A stretch of DNA of 20,008 nt, taken from positions 1 to 20,008 of IMG/VR virus record IMGVR_UViG_3300030693_000034, one strand, 5' to 3'. Shown here piece after piece: positions 1 through 7,011 of this stretch. The notes under the pieces are model-generated. The model ran no database searches and was not told the DNA's origin. It saw only the letters and a program-made list of their open reading frames with translations. Numbering within the stretch: the stretch's first letter is position 1; every line of letters begins with the position of its first letter. The position numbers and the translations under genes are program-made. The stretch comes from a virus.

Positions 1-93
1 GAGATCTGGAGTGAACTGGTCGACGTCGTCACCACGATCCATGGTAATGACGCCGACCTTCATTCCGCTACAGGTGATGACTCCGATTTGCAT
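1..93 (-). CDS. Partial gene downstream of tail tube, unknown
   Basis: The 5' end of a gene that runs off the left edge of the window; 31 codons are visible, beginning MQIGVITCSGMKVGVITM. Its ATG overlaps the tube gene stop codon as TAATG, which suggests translational coupling to the tube. The position after sheath and tube is where contractile phages usually carry tail assembly chaperones, but the visible residues do not show such a family, so I assign no function. The fragment repeats a short motif (IGVIT, then VGVIT). Confidence 0.6.
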   Translation of the reverse strand, partial: MQIGVITCSGMKVGVITMDRGDDVDQFTPDL

Positions 94-529
94 TACGCAA
101 TCGTTACCTTATCCGACGCCATAGCCTCGAGCGAGAGGCTGACAACCTTGTCGCGGCTGATGTCGCCGTGGCTGTTCAGAAACACCACGAGGTTGGTGTA
201 CTGATATCGGCTGACGGTGCCGTCGGGGTTGTTGATCGTTTCGTTCAGGTAGCCAGGCGCCATGACGTTGCCGGCGTTGAAGTTCGTACTGAACGTCACC
301 ATCAGATCTTCGAGCACAGATCCGTTGCGCGTGATGGTGAAGTCGATCTTGTAGCCGTCGGGAACGTAGCCGAACCGAGGCAACTGATTGTACGGCGAAG
401 ATTTGATGTCGTGCTTGAGCGCGGTGATCTTGACGTCTTGAACGTCACCGAGAGTAATCAGACTCCCGAGTTCGAGTCGTAGTAGGTGATCGAATAATCG
501 ACGCCTACGTTCATTCCATTGACGGGCAT
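93..529 (-). CDS. Tail tube protein, reading frame interrupted by a -1 shift
   Basis: Probable inner tail tube protein of a contractile tail; tube subunits stack inside the sheath and form the DNA channel. The gene directly follows the sheath gene. An ATG at 529, preceded by GGAG, opens a 23-codon frame starting MPVNGMNVGVDYSITYY that ends at a TGA at 458-460. The remaining roughly 120 residues lie in the -1 frame and continue sensibly as LITLGDVQDVKITALKHDI, then a stretch with FGYVPDGYKIDF and ending DKVTIA at 93. Joined, the product would be about 145 aa, the normal tube size. The longest uninterrupted frame in the second part starts only at a TTG at 383, without a good ribosome site. The junction shows no classic slippery heptamer, so a one-base deletion (real or sequencing error) is as likely as recoding. 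Tube identity rests on position and size plus general resemblance. Confidence 0.65.
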
Positions 530-544
530 TTAGGCATCTCCAAA

Positions 545-572
545 GAAAAAGCCCGCCGTGTTAGGGCGGGCT
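545..572 (-). terminator. Intrinsic terminator between sheath and tube genes
   Basis: On the minus strand an 8-bp GC-rich stem (AGCCCGCC pairing with GGCGGGCT, 7-nt loop) is followed by TTTTTC. It lies between the sheath stop and the tube start, and the tube Shine-Dalgarno GGAG follows within a few bases. It closely resembles the hairpin at 2905-2931. Confidence 0.85.
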
Positions 573-597
573 CTGAAAGGCTGATTGGGGTGAAGGA

Positions 598-2892
598 TTA
601 CGAGGTTGCGGTAGCCGTGTTCGCCGTGGCCGCGAACTGCGACGGCGTCGGCTGCGTGCTCTGAACGGTTACGGTGACATTGCCGCCGCCCTGGAATTTC
701 ACCACGAAGTATCGGATGACGTTCAGGTAGCGAACCTGCCAATAGAGGAACAGGTAACCGAGAGCCTGCAGGCTCGGCGGGTTGTTATTGAGATCGCACT
801 GGACCACCCACGGCTTGTCGATGATGCCTTGGCCGTTGATGCCGATACCAACCTGCGAAGATGCAAGCTGTGCCGACAGCCCGTCGAACAGGGACTTGGC
901 ATTGGAGCGAGTCTGATCGTTCGGCTGGATCGACTGCAACTGACCGACGAATGACCCTGCCGCCTTCGACTGAGAAGTACGGATCAGGAAGTTCGTCATG
1001 CGGGTGTACTCGATACCGTTCGCCGCGGTGTTCGAGCTGGCGTTGCGGCCGGTAGCGAACGAGTAGTAATAGCCACCGGGTGAAGAGTTCGGCGACAGGA
1101 TCGTATCGATGCCGCCTGTGTTGATCAGAGACAGCTCAGTGTCGCTGTAAGTCTGACCAAGCGTCGCACGCTGCGTCGAGGAGATGCCCTGCAGCGGCTT
1201 GTTCAGCGGGGACTCCTGCGGGGACAGATTACCGATGATCCCGAGACCAATGGCCGAGGAATTGATCAGTCGCGTCTGACCGTTGTAGCTGTCGTACCAC
1301 GACGGATAGTCGCCGAGGATGAACCAGAACCACGGGCTGTCGACGCCGGCATTGATGCGGGTATTGAGACAGTTCTGGATCGTGTCACCTGACGGCGAAG
1401 CGAACACCGGAAGCATCGTCTCGCTCAAGCCGAAGGATACGATCGCCGCATAGTCCGCGATGGTCGAGAGATCGCAGAGAGTGAAGCCGTCGCAGTTCGA
1501 ATTGCGGAGAGCATACATGCCCTTGCGAGGCACGATGTCCTGACCCATCAAGGTGGCATCGGTGACGCCGGCAGCGCCATCCGTACCTCCAGAGAGAACC
1601 AGCGGAGACGACAGCGTCGGGATTGCGACACCGGTTCCTACCGATGCGATCACATAGGCGGACGGACCGTGATACGGCGTGCCGTTGTTGATCGCGTTGG
1701 TCAGGTTGGTCCAGAAGGTGTTGCCAGTGCCGACGCCGCCCGTGAAGGCTGCACCGGAAATCACCAAGGTCGTCGATGACTTGGCGAGGGTCAGCGAGTT
1801 GCCGGCCGCGCCAACCACCTGGTTGATGTTGGCGGTCAACGTAACGATGCTTCCCTGCACCGACTGGTTGACCTTGATCAGGTTGGAGTCGGTCGAAGCC
1901 GACAAGAACGAGATCAGGTTAGCGATCGTGATTGCCTGGGTCGCACCGATCTGCACCTGATTGCCCGTCGGAGTCGCGGTCACGAAGGTGACGACGGTGC
2001 CGGCGATCGTCACGGTGTCGGAGTTCGCCGGGTTCCCGGTGAAGGAGACGGTGGCGGTCGCGGGAGTTGCGGCTGCAATGTTGTTGAACTGCTCCGGAAC
2101 CATGCCGGGGAATACGACGACAGCCATATAGGTGTTGGCCATCGTGCCGTTCTGGATCGAGAACTGGATCTTGTTGCCGAGGACGCCGCTGTACTTGCCA
2201 GAGATCGTCATACAAGCAGCGCCGCCAGCGGAGCCGCCGGTCAGCGTGGCGCCAGACAGCGTGATCGAGGTCGAAGACTTGGCGAGCGTCAGTGCGTTGC
2301 CGGCGGTGCCCGAGGTCACGGCCACCAGGTTCAGTACGAAGCCCTGCAGCGCGTAGGCGAACTTCACCAACTGGCTGTCGGCAGATGCCTGCAGCATCGT
2401 GATCAGGTTCTGAAGGGTCAAGGCAAGGTTGTTGCCGATGTTGACCTGGAGAGCCGACGCACCGGAAGCAACGAACGTGACAATGCTTCCGTTGATCGTC
2501 AGGGTGTCGTTGACGGATGGATTGGTCGTGAAGGCCGCAGAACCAACCGCGAAGGCAGCGCCGGACTGGATCTGCGAGAACGCAGCGGTATCCGTGCCGT
2601 CCGAGACGCGAACGCCCAGGAAGCCGATCGCCCCGCCGACCTGGCTGGCTGCCGACAAATAGGACGAGATGTCGTACGGACGGATGACGGGCGGCCCGAT
2701 GTTCAGCGCAGCATCCTGCGGCTTACTCATCGGGATCAGAGCATTCAGCGGGCCCCAGCTACCGACGCCGACCAGACCTTCGATATTCGTGGGCTGGCCG
2801 AGCAGCAACGGAGTCGGAAGTATAATGTCTCCGTAAACGCCGGGGACGGTTAGGGCCGCAAGATTTTGCTGGCCGTCGAGAAATACAGGCAT
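598..2892 (-). CDS. Contractile tail sheath protein with two inserted domains
   Basis: Tail sheath subunit, the outer sleeve that contracts to drive the tube through the host envelope. The N-terminus (VPGVYGDIILPT, then VGVGSWGPLN near residue 45) and the C-terminal region (WQVRYLNVIRYFVVKF near residue 725, followed by a Gly-rich strand) are typical of sheath proteins. At 764 aa it is much longer than the roughly 350-500 aa of common sheaths. The excess is largely two related domains of about 105 residues, at 118-221 and 281-386, each with an NDTLTI/SDTVTI strand, a helix such as LQNLITMLQAS, a GNALTLAKSST segment and a terminal TGG. The ATG at 2892 has GGAG six bases upstream. Terminator hairpins lie on both sides of the gene, which suggests separately controlled high expression. 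Confidence 0.88.
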   Translation of the reverse strand: MPVFLDGQQNLAALTVPGVYGDIILPTPLLLGQPTNIEGLVGVGSWGPLNALIPMSKPQDAALNIGPPVIRPYDISSYLSAASQVGGAIGFLGVRVSDGTDTAAFSQIQSGAAFAVGSAAFTTNPSVNDTLTINGSIVTFVASGASALQVNIGNNLALTLQNLITMLQASADSQLVKFAYALQGFVLNLVAVTSGTAGNALTLAKSSTSITLSGATLTGGSAGGAACMTISGKYSGVLGNKIQFSIQNGTMANTYMAVVVFPGMVPEQFNNIAAATPATATVSFTGNPANSDTVTIAGTVVTFVTATPTGNQVQIGATQAITIANLISFLSASTDSNLIKVNQSVQGSIVTLTANINQVVGAAGNSLTLAKSSTTLVISGAAFTGGVGTGNTFWTNLTNAINNGTPYHGPSAYVIASVGTGVAIPTLSSPLVLSGGTDGAAGVTDATLMGQDIVPRKGMYALRNSNCDGFTLCDLSTIADYAAIVSFGLSETMLPVFASPSGDTIQNCLNTRINAGVDSPWFWFILGDYPSWYDSYNGQTRLINSSAIGLGIIGNLSPQESPLNKPLQGISSTQRATLGQTYSDTELSLINTGGIDTILSPNSSPGGYYYSFATGRNASSNTAANGIEYTRMTNFLIRTSQSKAAGSFVGQLQSIQPNDQTRSNAKSLFDGLSAQLASSQVGIGINGQGIIDKPWVVQCDLNNNPPSLQALGYLFLYWQVRYLNVIRYFVVKFQGGGNVTVTVQSTQPTPSQFAATANTATATS
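1735..2052 (-). repeat. Sheath inserted domain, copy 2
   Basis: Encodes sheath residues 281-386, the second copy of the domain at 2230-2541. The two copies are separated by about 60 residues of probable core sheath sequence (ISGKYSGVLGNKIQFSI and following), so they occupy two separate insertion points or flank a core strand, rather than lying in direct tandem. Confidence 0.8.
2230..2541 (-). repeat. Sheath inserted domain, copy 1
   Basis: Encodes sheath residues 118-221. It shares with copy 2 the order FT.NP..(N/S)DT(L/V)TI.G..VTFV, a short helix with SADSQL, a GTAGNALTLAKSST segment and a final TGG. Similarity is also visible at DNA level around the ACTTGGCGAG stretch. A domain of this kind recurs in structural proteins of other phages, from memory; its role here is likely surface decoration of the sheath. 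Confidence 0.8.
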
Positions 2893-2904
2893 TTACGTCT
2901 CCAA

Positions 2905-2931
2905 TAAAAAAACCCGCCTCGAAGGGCGGGT
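2905..2931 (-). terminator. Intrinsic terminator just upstream of the sheath start
   Basis: The minus strand has ACCCGCC and GGCGGGT pairing as a 7-bp stem around a 6-nt loop, followed by seven T residues. It lies after the 43-aa gene and only a few bases before the sheath Shine-Dalgarno, so read-through, antitermination or RNA processing must supply sheath mRNA unless a promoter overlaps it. Confidence 0.85.
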
Positions 2932-2959
2932 CTGGAAAGGGTTGATTAGTGGAACTGGA

Positions 2960-3091
2960 TTAGAAGGAGGTGATCCGAACGAAGTGATGCTCGCGATCGA
3001 GCAGAAGCGTCGCCACTTCAGCAGCGTCGGTGATCATCGTGCCCTTCTCGTACTTTCCGAAAGGATGAACGCAAATGAGGAAGTAGTTCAT
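2960..3091 (-). CDS. Small conserved-looking phage protein, 43 aa
   Basis: A short gene beginning MNYFLICVHPFGKYEKG and ending HHFVRITSF. It has the look of a small phage family with an aromatic N-terminal strand, a G-x-I/M-I-T-D turn and a closing helix plus His-rich strand, which I recall near neck and tail genes of other phages. Function is unknown. AAGG stands about 8 bases before the ATG; the gene starts 10 bases after the stop of the preceding gene and is followed by the terminator in front of the sheath. The compact fold could be a small tail-completion or structural accessory factor, which is inference from position only. Confidence 0.7.
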   Translation of the reverse strand: MNYFLICVHPFGKYEKGTMITDAAEVATLLLDREHHFVRITSF

Positions 3092-3101
3092 GTGATGTGC
3101 C

Positions 3102-3980
3102 TTATGTTAAAGCTGTGGCTATCGCGCTGCCGATGCCCTGCGCGGTGATTGGGTTATTAACGGTCGTGATGACGGCGCCGGGGAATGTTTCGACGGTGGC
3201 ATATTCGACCATGTAGATCAGGTCGCGCCGGTAGACAGTCGCAGACGATTGGTCATCAGAAATGTTGGTGCGGCTGTAGATAACGAGAGCCTGAGATCCA
3301 TCAGGCATCGTGACTTTGTTACTGTTCTTGATGGCGACATCGATCGCCTTTGATAGAGTCGAGCGCACCGCTTGCGTTGGCGCCCATACACTCACCATCA
3401 CGGGATGACGTTGGCGATGAGTCACTTTGCCAAGAACGCCGTATCCGCCTTGGCGCACGATGAATGCGTGCGTGGTTGGAATGGTGATGGTGTTAGAAGT
3501 TGAAGATGCACTCGGATAGTTTGCTTGCGCTGCGCTGGCGAGAGTCGCCAAGATTGCTGCGGTGCTCGCTCCATTAGCCGAATAGGCGAATTGATCATCA
3601 CAGACCAACGTCAGGTATTCTTGCGCGTTAGGCTGTCCAGTTACGGTAAGAGTGTTGCCGTTGGTGGATAGACTCATTCCGTAGTTCACCGGAGTGACCA
3701 CGTATGTCTCGTCGAGGATTTGGTAGACGGCGATGCCAGTGCCCATCATTGGGAAGATGGACACGTTGGCTACGGGACCGCCTGGACGAGTGCCCGGAAG
3801 ACCAGTTGACAAGGACAACATCTTCCCGGCGAGATCGAGATCGAGCTGCGCCGCGTCAGGCCATCCTTCGTAGATCCTGCAGTCCATAGCCGCGACGGAT
3901 GGAACAGATATCCCATCTGGATAGACTGCGGCAGTTGCCGTGGCTTGGAGATACGCAGTGACGTCCGAAATGTCCGCCAC
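3102..3980 (-). CDS. Neck/tail-completion protein, possibly tail terminator
   Basis: A 292-aa structural-looking protein between the head-closure-like gene and the sheath, the position where contractile phages encode the tail terminator or completion protein. The N-terminus (MADISDVTAYLQATATAAVYPDG) resembles terminator-type proteins that open with a helix. A central segment (NTLTVTGQPNAQEYLTLVCDDQ, then residues around 135-165 ending NTITIPTT) looks like an inserted beta domain. The C-terminal third (HRQRHPVMVSVWAP, AIDVAIKNSNKVTMPDGSQA, DLIYMVEYATVETFPGAVIT) has alternating strands and one helix as in the terminator fold. The gene starts one base after the previous stop. I recognise no precise family, and tail terminator is an inference from order. 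Confidence 0.6.
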   Translation of the reverse strand: MADISDVTAYLQATATAAVYPDGISVPSVAAMDCRIYEGWPDAAQLDLDLAGKMLSLSTGLPGTRPGGPVANVSIFPMMGTGIAVYQILDETYVVTPVNYGMSLSTNGNTLTVTGQPNAQEYLTLVCDDQFAYSANGASTAAILATLASAAQANYPSASSTSNTITIPTTHAFIVRQGGYGVLGKVTHRQRHPVMVSVWAPTQAVRSTLSKAIDVAIKNSNKVTMPDGSQALVIYSRTNISDDQSSATVYRRDLIYMVEYATVETFPGAVITTVNNPITAQGIGSAIATALT

Positions 3981-3981
3981 G

Positions 3982-4371
3982 TTATGCCTCCAACCGGATG
4001 CAGCTCAGCTTGTAGCCGGCCATGCTCCAATAGTTTTGCCCGACCTCATATCGATATCCCTCTTCATCCAAGATGATGTCTCGATCCTTGATCGAGTATT
4101 GTGCGATCTCGGTAGGAGGAATGAAGATGTACCAGGTCGGCGCGTAGAAGACGTCGGAAGGAAGGGCTTTGCCTTTCTTACGTCCGGTGTCGCCTGACTG
4201 AATTGACGCAGCGATCCCCGTGAATAGGACTATTTCGCCCTGGGCATCGCTGGGGTTGGTTGATTGCTCTGCACCGGAATATCCGAGACCACCGATAGCA
4301 GTGTCTGCAGGTCCGGCCACTGATCTGAAACGGTGAACCTCCACCGTCCGAGGATAAAGAAGGTTCACCAT
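3982..4371 (-). CDS. Head closure-like neck protein
   Basis: A 129-aa protein starting MVNLLYPRTVEVHRF. A longer in-frame opening to 4593 exists, but the ATG at 4371 overlaps the stop codon of the preceding gene as TAATG, and the upstream part is a shadow of that gene, so I take 4371. The C-terminal half (YIFIPPTEIAQYSIKDRDII, DEEGYRYEVGQNYWSMAGYK, ending IRLEA) has the pattern of head-closure or stopper proteins of siphoviruses and myoviruses, which are small barrels ending in an EGxRYEV-type hairpin. Such proteins seal the filled head and join it to the tail. The family is not certain. Confidence 0.6.
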   Translation of the reverse strand: MVNLLYPRTVEVHRFRSVAGPADTAIGGLGYSGAEQSTNPSDAQGEIVLFTGIAASIQSGDTGRKKGKALPSDVFYAPTWYIFIPPTEIAQYSIKDRDIILDEEGYRYEVGQNYWSMAGYKLSCIRLEA

Positions 4372-4649
4372 TACTTGGCCTGCAGAAGGATCTGCACGCT
4401 TTCGATCATGGTGTCGCCGGCCGCCGTGGTGATCTCGTTGGAAAGCGTATAGACCTGACCAAGAAGTCCGGCGGTTAGCCATACCTTGGTGATAGACGCG
4501 ATGAACGAGTTGGAAACGATGGACAGATTTGAGCCGGTTGGGATGGTCCAAGCGGATGACACGATGGTGTCGCCAGCGAGACGCGCGGTCCAATCGAGAT
4601 CATAGTCCAGCGTCTCCGCCGGATCTTTAGGCGGCCACAGCAACGACAT
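4371..4649 (-). CDS. Phage fibre-tail adaptor-like protein (Gp77-like)
   Basis: A 92-aa Ig-like small protein: LLWPPKDPAETLDYDLDW, then LAGDTIVSSAWTIPTG, a W-containing strand (ITKVWLTAGLLGQVYTL) and a final strand ending in IESVQILL. This order (KDP-x-E-x-LDY-x-xDW, SS-x-W-x-xP, G-x-x-Y-x-L) is one I recognise from a widespread phage family annotated as fibre-tail adaptor (Gp77). These proteins are thought to bridge virion fibres and the tail or neck. The gene overlaps the next start by TAATG and lies 8 bases after the repetitive 396-aa gene, consistent with a fibre-attachment role for the block upstream. Confidence 0.7.
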   Translation of the reverse strand: MSLLWPPKDPAETLDYDLDWTARLAGDTIVSSAWTIPTGSNLSIVSNSFIASITKVWLTAGLLGQVYTLSNEITTAAGDTMIESVQILLQAK

Positions 4650-4657
4650 AGATCATC

Positions 4658-5848
4658 CTAATTGTTTGGGGGAGCTACTGCAGTCCTGTTCTCTGCCGCG
4701 ACTGATGCGCTCCTGAAATCGAGGAGAGCTGCGGCGATACGGGACGATCGTGCGAACACCTGGAGGGCTGCGCTCGACATGAACCCGAAGCTCGTCGACC
4801 CCGTCAGTGCGACGACGAAGACGACTCTGCCGATCAGTCCCTGCCCCGACGTGACGACTCGAGACACGCCGCTGAGCGCGACGTTGGCTGTTACCGAAGA
4901 GACAGATCGAACTGCGATCGTGGAGGATCCGAACAGACCAGCTATCCGAGACATGCTCGAAGAGCTTATGGTTCTGATCTTCGTTGCACCTGATAGGTGT
5001 ACCGAAGAAATAATACCGGCGCCCGAGGCCAGGGCCACCTTCATGGCTCCGGAGAGCTTCTGAGTGAAGGATGGATTGGATTTGGCCTGCACTGACAACG
5101 TCAGCGTCCCCTGGAGCGGAACGGTAGCCTTGGGTAATGCTCGAGCCATAACCGCAACGAATGCGCGACCGATTAGCGCAACAGCACCTGGTGGAACGAT
5201 CCGAGCCATGATGGCTGCCCGGCTCGCGCCAGATAGTCCGACGTGAGCAGACATAGCCGACAGCGTCTTGATGACCGAGGTCGTAGACCCGCTGAGACCA
5301 GTCTTGAGCGACGCGGATGATTTTCCTGTGCTGGCAACCTTTGAGTATCCAGCGAGAGAAGTTTTTGATACAGGCGAAGCGGATGCACGAATCTTGATGC
5401 CCATCGCGCCGAGAAGGGCAATGACAGACGGTCCGCCATAGTTTGCGGTAGAATGTATCGCAGAAGAGATGCGACCAGCCAGCGACACGACACCATGAGA
5501 TAGGGCTATGCCCTTGACCGCTACAGCCGTGCGCGCCGCCATCAACACCTTAGCGGTTAGGACGGCACTGCCTTTGACTTTCGCCTTGGTAGCACCGGAC
5601 AGGCTGGTCAGTCCCGCGATCTGCGCTTTGCCGATCAGCATCAGTAAGGATCGGCCGGCGAGCGCTACCGTTCCACCACTGACGACCGTCTCTGTCTCAG
5701 TAAGAACTGACCATCCGGAGGCATAGGTGCGCGAGCCTGTCTCCGTCACGATCCGCGGCGTCGCGCCGCGAATGACGTAGCTGCGCGTGGTCGCCGACGC
5801 TACAGTGGCGGCGGGGAGTTCTGCGGGTAAACCATAATACTGATGCAC
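4658..5848 (-). CDS. 20-residue repeat structural protein without acidic residues, unknown
   Basis: A 396-aa protein of unknown function. Residues about 61-350 consist of around fifteen repeats with a 20-residue period and consensus V-x-L-S/A-G followed by a strand such as ATKAKV. The small conserved Gly sits at residues 65, 85, 125, 147, 167, 187, 207, 227, 247, 267, 287, 307 and 327. From residue 54 to 376 there is not one Asp or Glu, while Lys and Arg are frequent, so the body should be strongly basic. Cys and Trp are also absent there. The head (residues 1-53) and tail (377-396) carry the only acids. I see no signal peptide. Placed among fibre-like genes and next to the Gp77-like gene, it may form a beta-solenoid fibre or a surface-binding shaft; that is inference. 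Confidence 0.75.
   Translation of the reverse strand: MHQYYGLPAELPAATVASATTRSYVIRGATPRIVTETGSRTYASGWSVLTETETVVSGGTVALAGRSLLMLIGKAQIAGLTSLSGATKAKVKGSAVLTAKVLMAARTAVAVKGIALSHGVVSLAGRISSAIHSTANYGGPSVIALLGAMGIKIRASASPVSKTSLAGYSKVASTGKSSASLKTGLSGSTTSVIKTLSAMSAHVGLSGASRAAIMARIVPPGAVALIGRAFVAVMARALPKATVPLQGTLTLSVQAKSNPSFTQKLSGAMKVALASGAGIISSVHLSGATKIRTISSSSMSRIAGLFGSSTIAVRSVSSVTANVALSGVSRVVTSGQGLIGRVVFVVALTGSTSFGFMSSAALQVFARSSRIAAALLDFRSASVAAENRTAVAPPNN
4799..5668 (-). repeat. About fifteen degenerate 60-bp coding repeats
   Basis: The DNA under residues 61-350 of the 396-aa protein repeats with a 60-bp period at protein level, marked by V-x-L-x-G every 20 residues. A single 22-residue step falls near residue 147. 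Nucleotide copies have diverged strongly, so this is an old repeat kept by selection on the protein. Confidence 0.75.
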
Positions 5849-5849
5849 A

Positions 5850-6179
5850 TTAAATTCTCAGCATCTTCCAAGCGAAGGTTCGGCCGGTACCTGCCACCTG
5901 CTTCAATGTGCATTTGATGCTCTGGTCGCTGGCGACCGGAGGCGCGATCTTGTGGTTGTTGATCTGGGCGTGCTGGTAAGTACCCTTCCACGCCTGGGTT
6001 AAGGTGCCGCCGCTCAATGCGATGGTGTAGACACGGACTTCGAGCAGGTCGCCAAGCGCGAGATTGCTGGTATCAACCTCAAGCACGAAGGTGCCGTTGT
6101 TAGTGTCAGTGGCCAGCGCCGTCTCGGTGCCGACCGTCAAGGCCGACGTCGTACCTGAATCACTGAGTGTCCATGTCAT
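5850..6179 (-). CDS. Conserved phage virion-type protein, 109 aa, unknown
   Basis: A compact all-beta-looking protein starting MTWTLSDSGTTSALTVGTET and ending TGRTFAWKMLRI. The pattern (GTET-x-LATDT-x-x-x-TFVLEVD, then L-x-LGDLLEVRVYT, then W-x-GTYQHAQI and a final TFAWK-x-LRI) is one I recall in tail/fibre regions of several phages with no assigned role. The start ATG overlaps the previous stop as ATGA, indicating coupling to the duplicated-domain protein before it. It may be a subunit or chaperone of that protein. Confidence 0.75.
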   Translation of the reverse strand: MTWTLSDSGTTSALTVGTETALATDTNNGTFVLEVDTSNLALGDLLEVRVYTIALSGGTLTQAWKGTYQHAQINNHKIAPPVASDQSIKCTLKQVAGTGRTFAWKMLRI

Positions 6180-7009
6180 AGGTAGACTCCATACAGTGTC
6201 AGATCGATTGGTCGCTGGTTGCCCGATCCGCTAGTTGCGTTTGTCTGGCAGCGCGCCGCGATGCGCGTTCCGGCAGGGATCTGGATGGGATGAAACGGAA
6301 ACTGGAACATCCAGTTGTTGCTATCGCTGTTATAGTTGAACAATTTAGGGATAATGATTTGCTCGCTGCCGGACGCACCGATGGCCACATCGACCAAGTA
6401 GGACTGAACCTTGCTGTTGCCCTGCTGGGAATCAAAAGCCCCGAAGATACCAACGTAATCCCGCGTGGTGGCAGCGATCAGTTGCGAGTATGCGCCCATC
6501 GTGTCGACGGTCGTGCTCGGGGTGAGTGAAGTTCCTTCAGTGCTGGTAGCAGTGAAGCCGATTGCATCGACGCCAGAATATCCGTCTGGCATGGTGAACC
6601 CAGCATCGAACAGGTTAAGGGAGACAGTGGCGGTCTGTGAACCGCTGCTGTCCTGCATGCGAGCGGCGATGCGCGTGCCTGCCGGAATTGAAATTGGAAA
6701 CGCCCAGACTACCAAGTTGTAACCAGCAAAGATCGTTTGCGTTACAAGATTGGGAACTAAAACTACTTCCGACCCCGACGCACCGACGGCGATGTCGATC
6801 GCAAAGTTTGGGCTGTTAGAGTTCTGGACGTAAATCCTGACCTCCATGAAAGCGGCGTCAGATGCTGTCGCCGCAATCAATTGCGTGTAGGCGCCCTTGG
6901 TGTTGGCGGTGGCGCTGGAGGTAACCACGGTACCGAACGACGTGGTCAGAACAGAGCCGACGTTCTGGCCGTTGCAAATGTCGTTATGGAGAGAAAAACC
7001 GCCCGGCAT
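6176..7009 (-). CDS. Duplicated-domain fibre-like protein
   Basis: A 277-aa protein made of two copies of a domain of about 120-130 residues. Shared landmarks are GAYTQLIAAT at 39-48 and GAYSQLIAAT at 172-181, DIAVGASGSE at 72-81 and DVAIGASGSE at 207-216, and PISIPAGTRIAAR at 105-117 and PIQIPAGTRIAAR at 241-253. The pattern suggests two beta-sandwich (jelly-roll-like) domains. I chose ATG 7009 (MPGGFSLHND), two bases after the preceding stop; the frame is open upstream to 7303 but that part is a shadow of the 145-aa gene. Probable virion surface or fibre component, by composition and position; no family recognised. Confidence 0.75.
   Translation of the reverse strand: MPGGFSLHNDICNGQNVGSVLTTSFGTVVTSSATANTKGAYTQLIAATASDAAFMEVRIYVQNSNSPNFAIDIAVGASGSEVVLVPNLVTQTIFAGYNLVVWAFPISIPAGTRIAARMQDSSGSQTATVSLNLFDAGFTMPDGYSGVDAIGFTATSTEGTSLTPSTTVDTMGAYSQLIAATTRDYVGIFGAFDSQQGNSKVQSYLVDVAIGASGSEQIIIPKLFNYNSDSNNWMFQFPFHPIQIPAGTRIAARCQTNATSGSGNQRPIDLTLYGVYL
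6179..6562 (-). repeat. Duplicated domain, copy 2
   Basis: Encodes residues about 150-277 of the 277-aa protein. The linker between copies carries MPDGYSG, echoing MPGGFS at the start of copy 1, so the duplication unit probably began at the very N-terminus. Confidence 0.75.
6605..6961 (-). repeat. Duplicated domain, copy 1
   Basis: Encodes residues about 17-135 of the 277-aa protein; aligned with copy 2 by the GAYTQLIAAT, IAVGASGSE and IPAGTRIAAR landmarks. Confidence 0.75.
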
Positions 7010-7011
7010 TT

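Noticed and set aside
3982-4593. Longer 203-aa version of the head-closure-like protein
   Set aside because: The first 74 residues are Arg/His-rich shadow of the Gp77-like gene; ATG 4371 overlaps the preceding stop.
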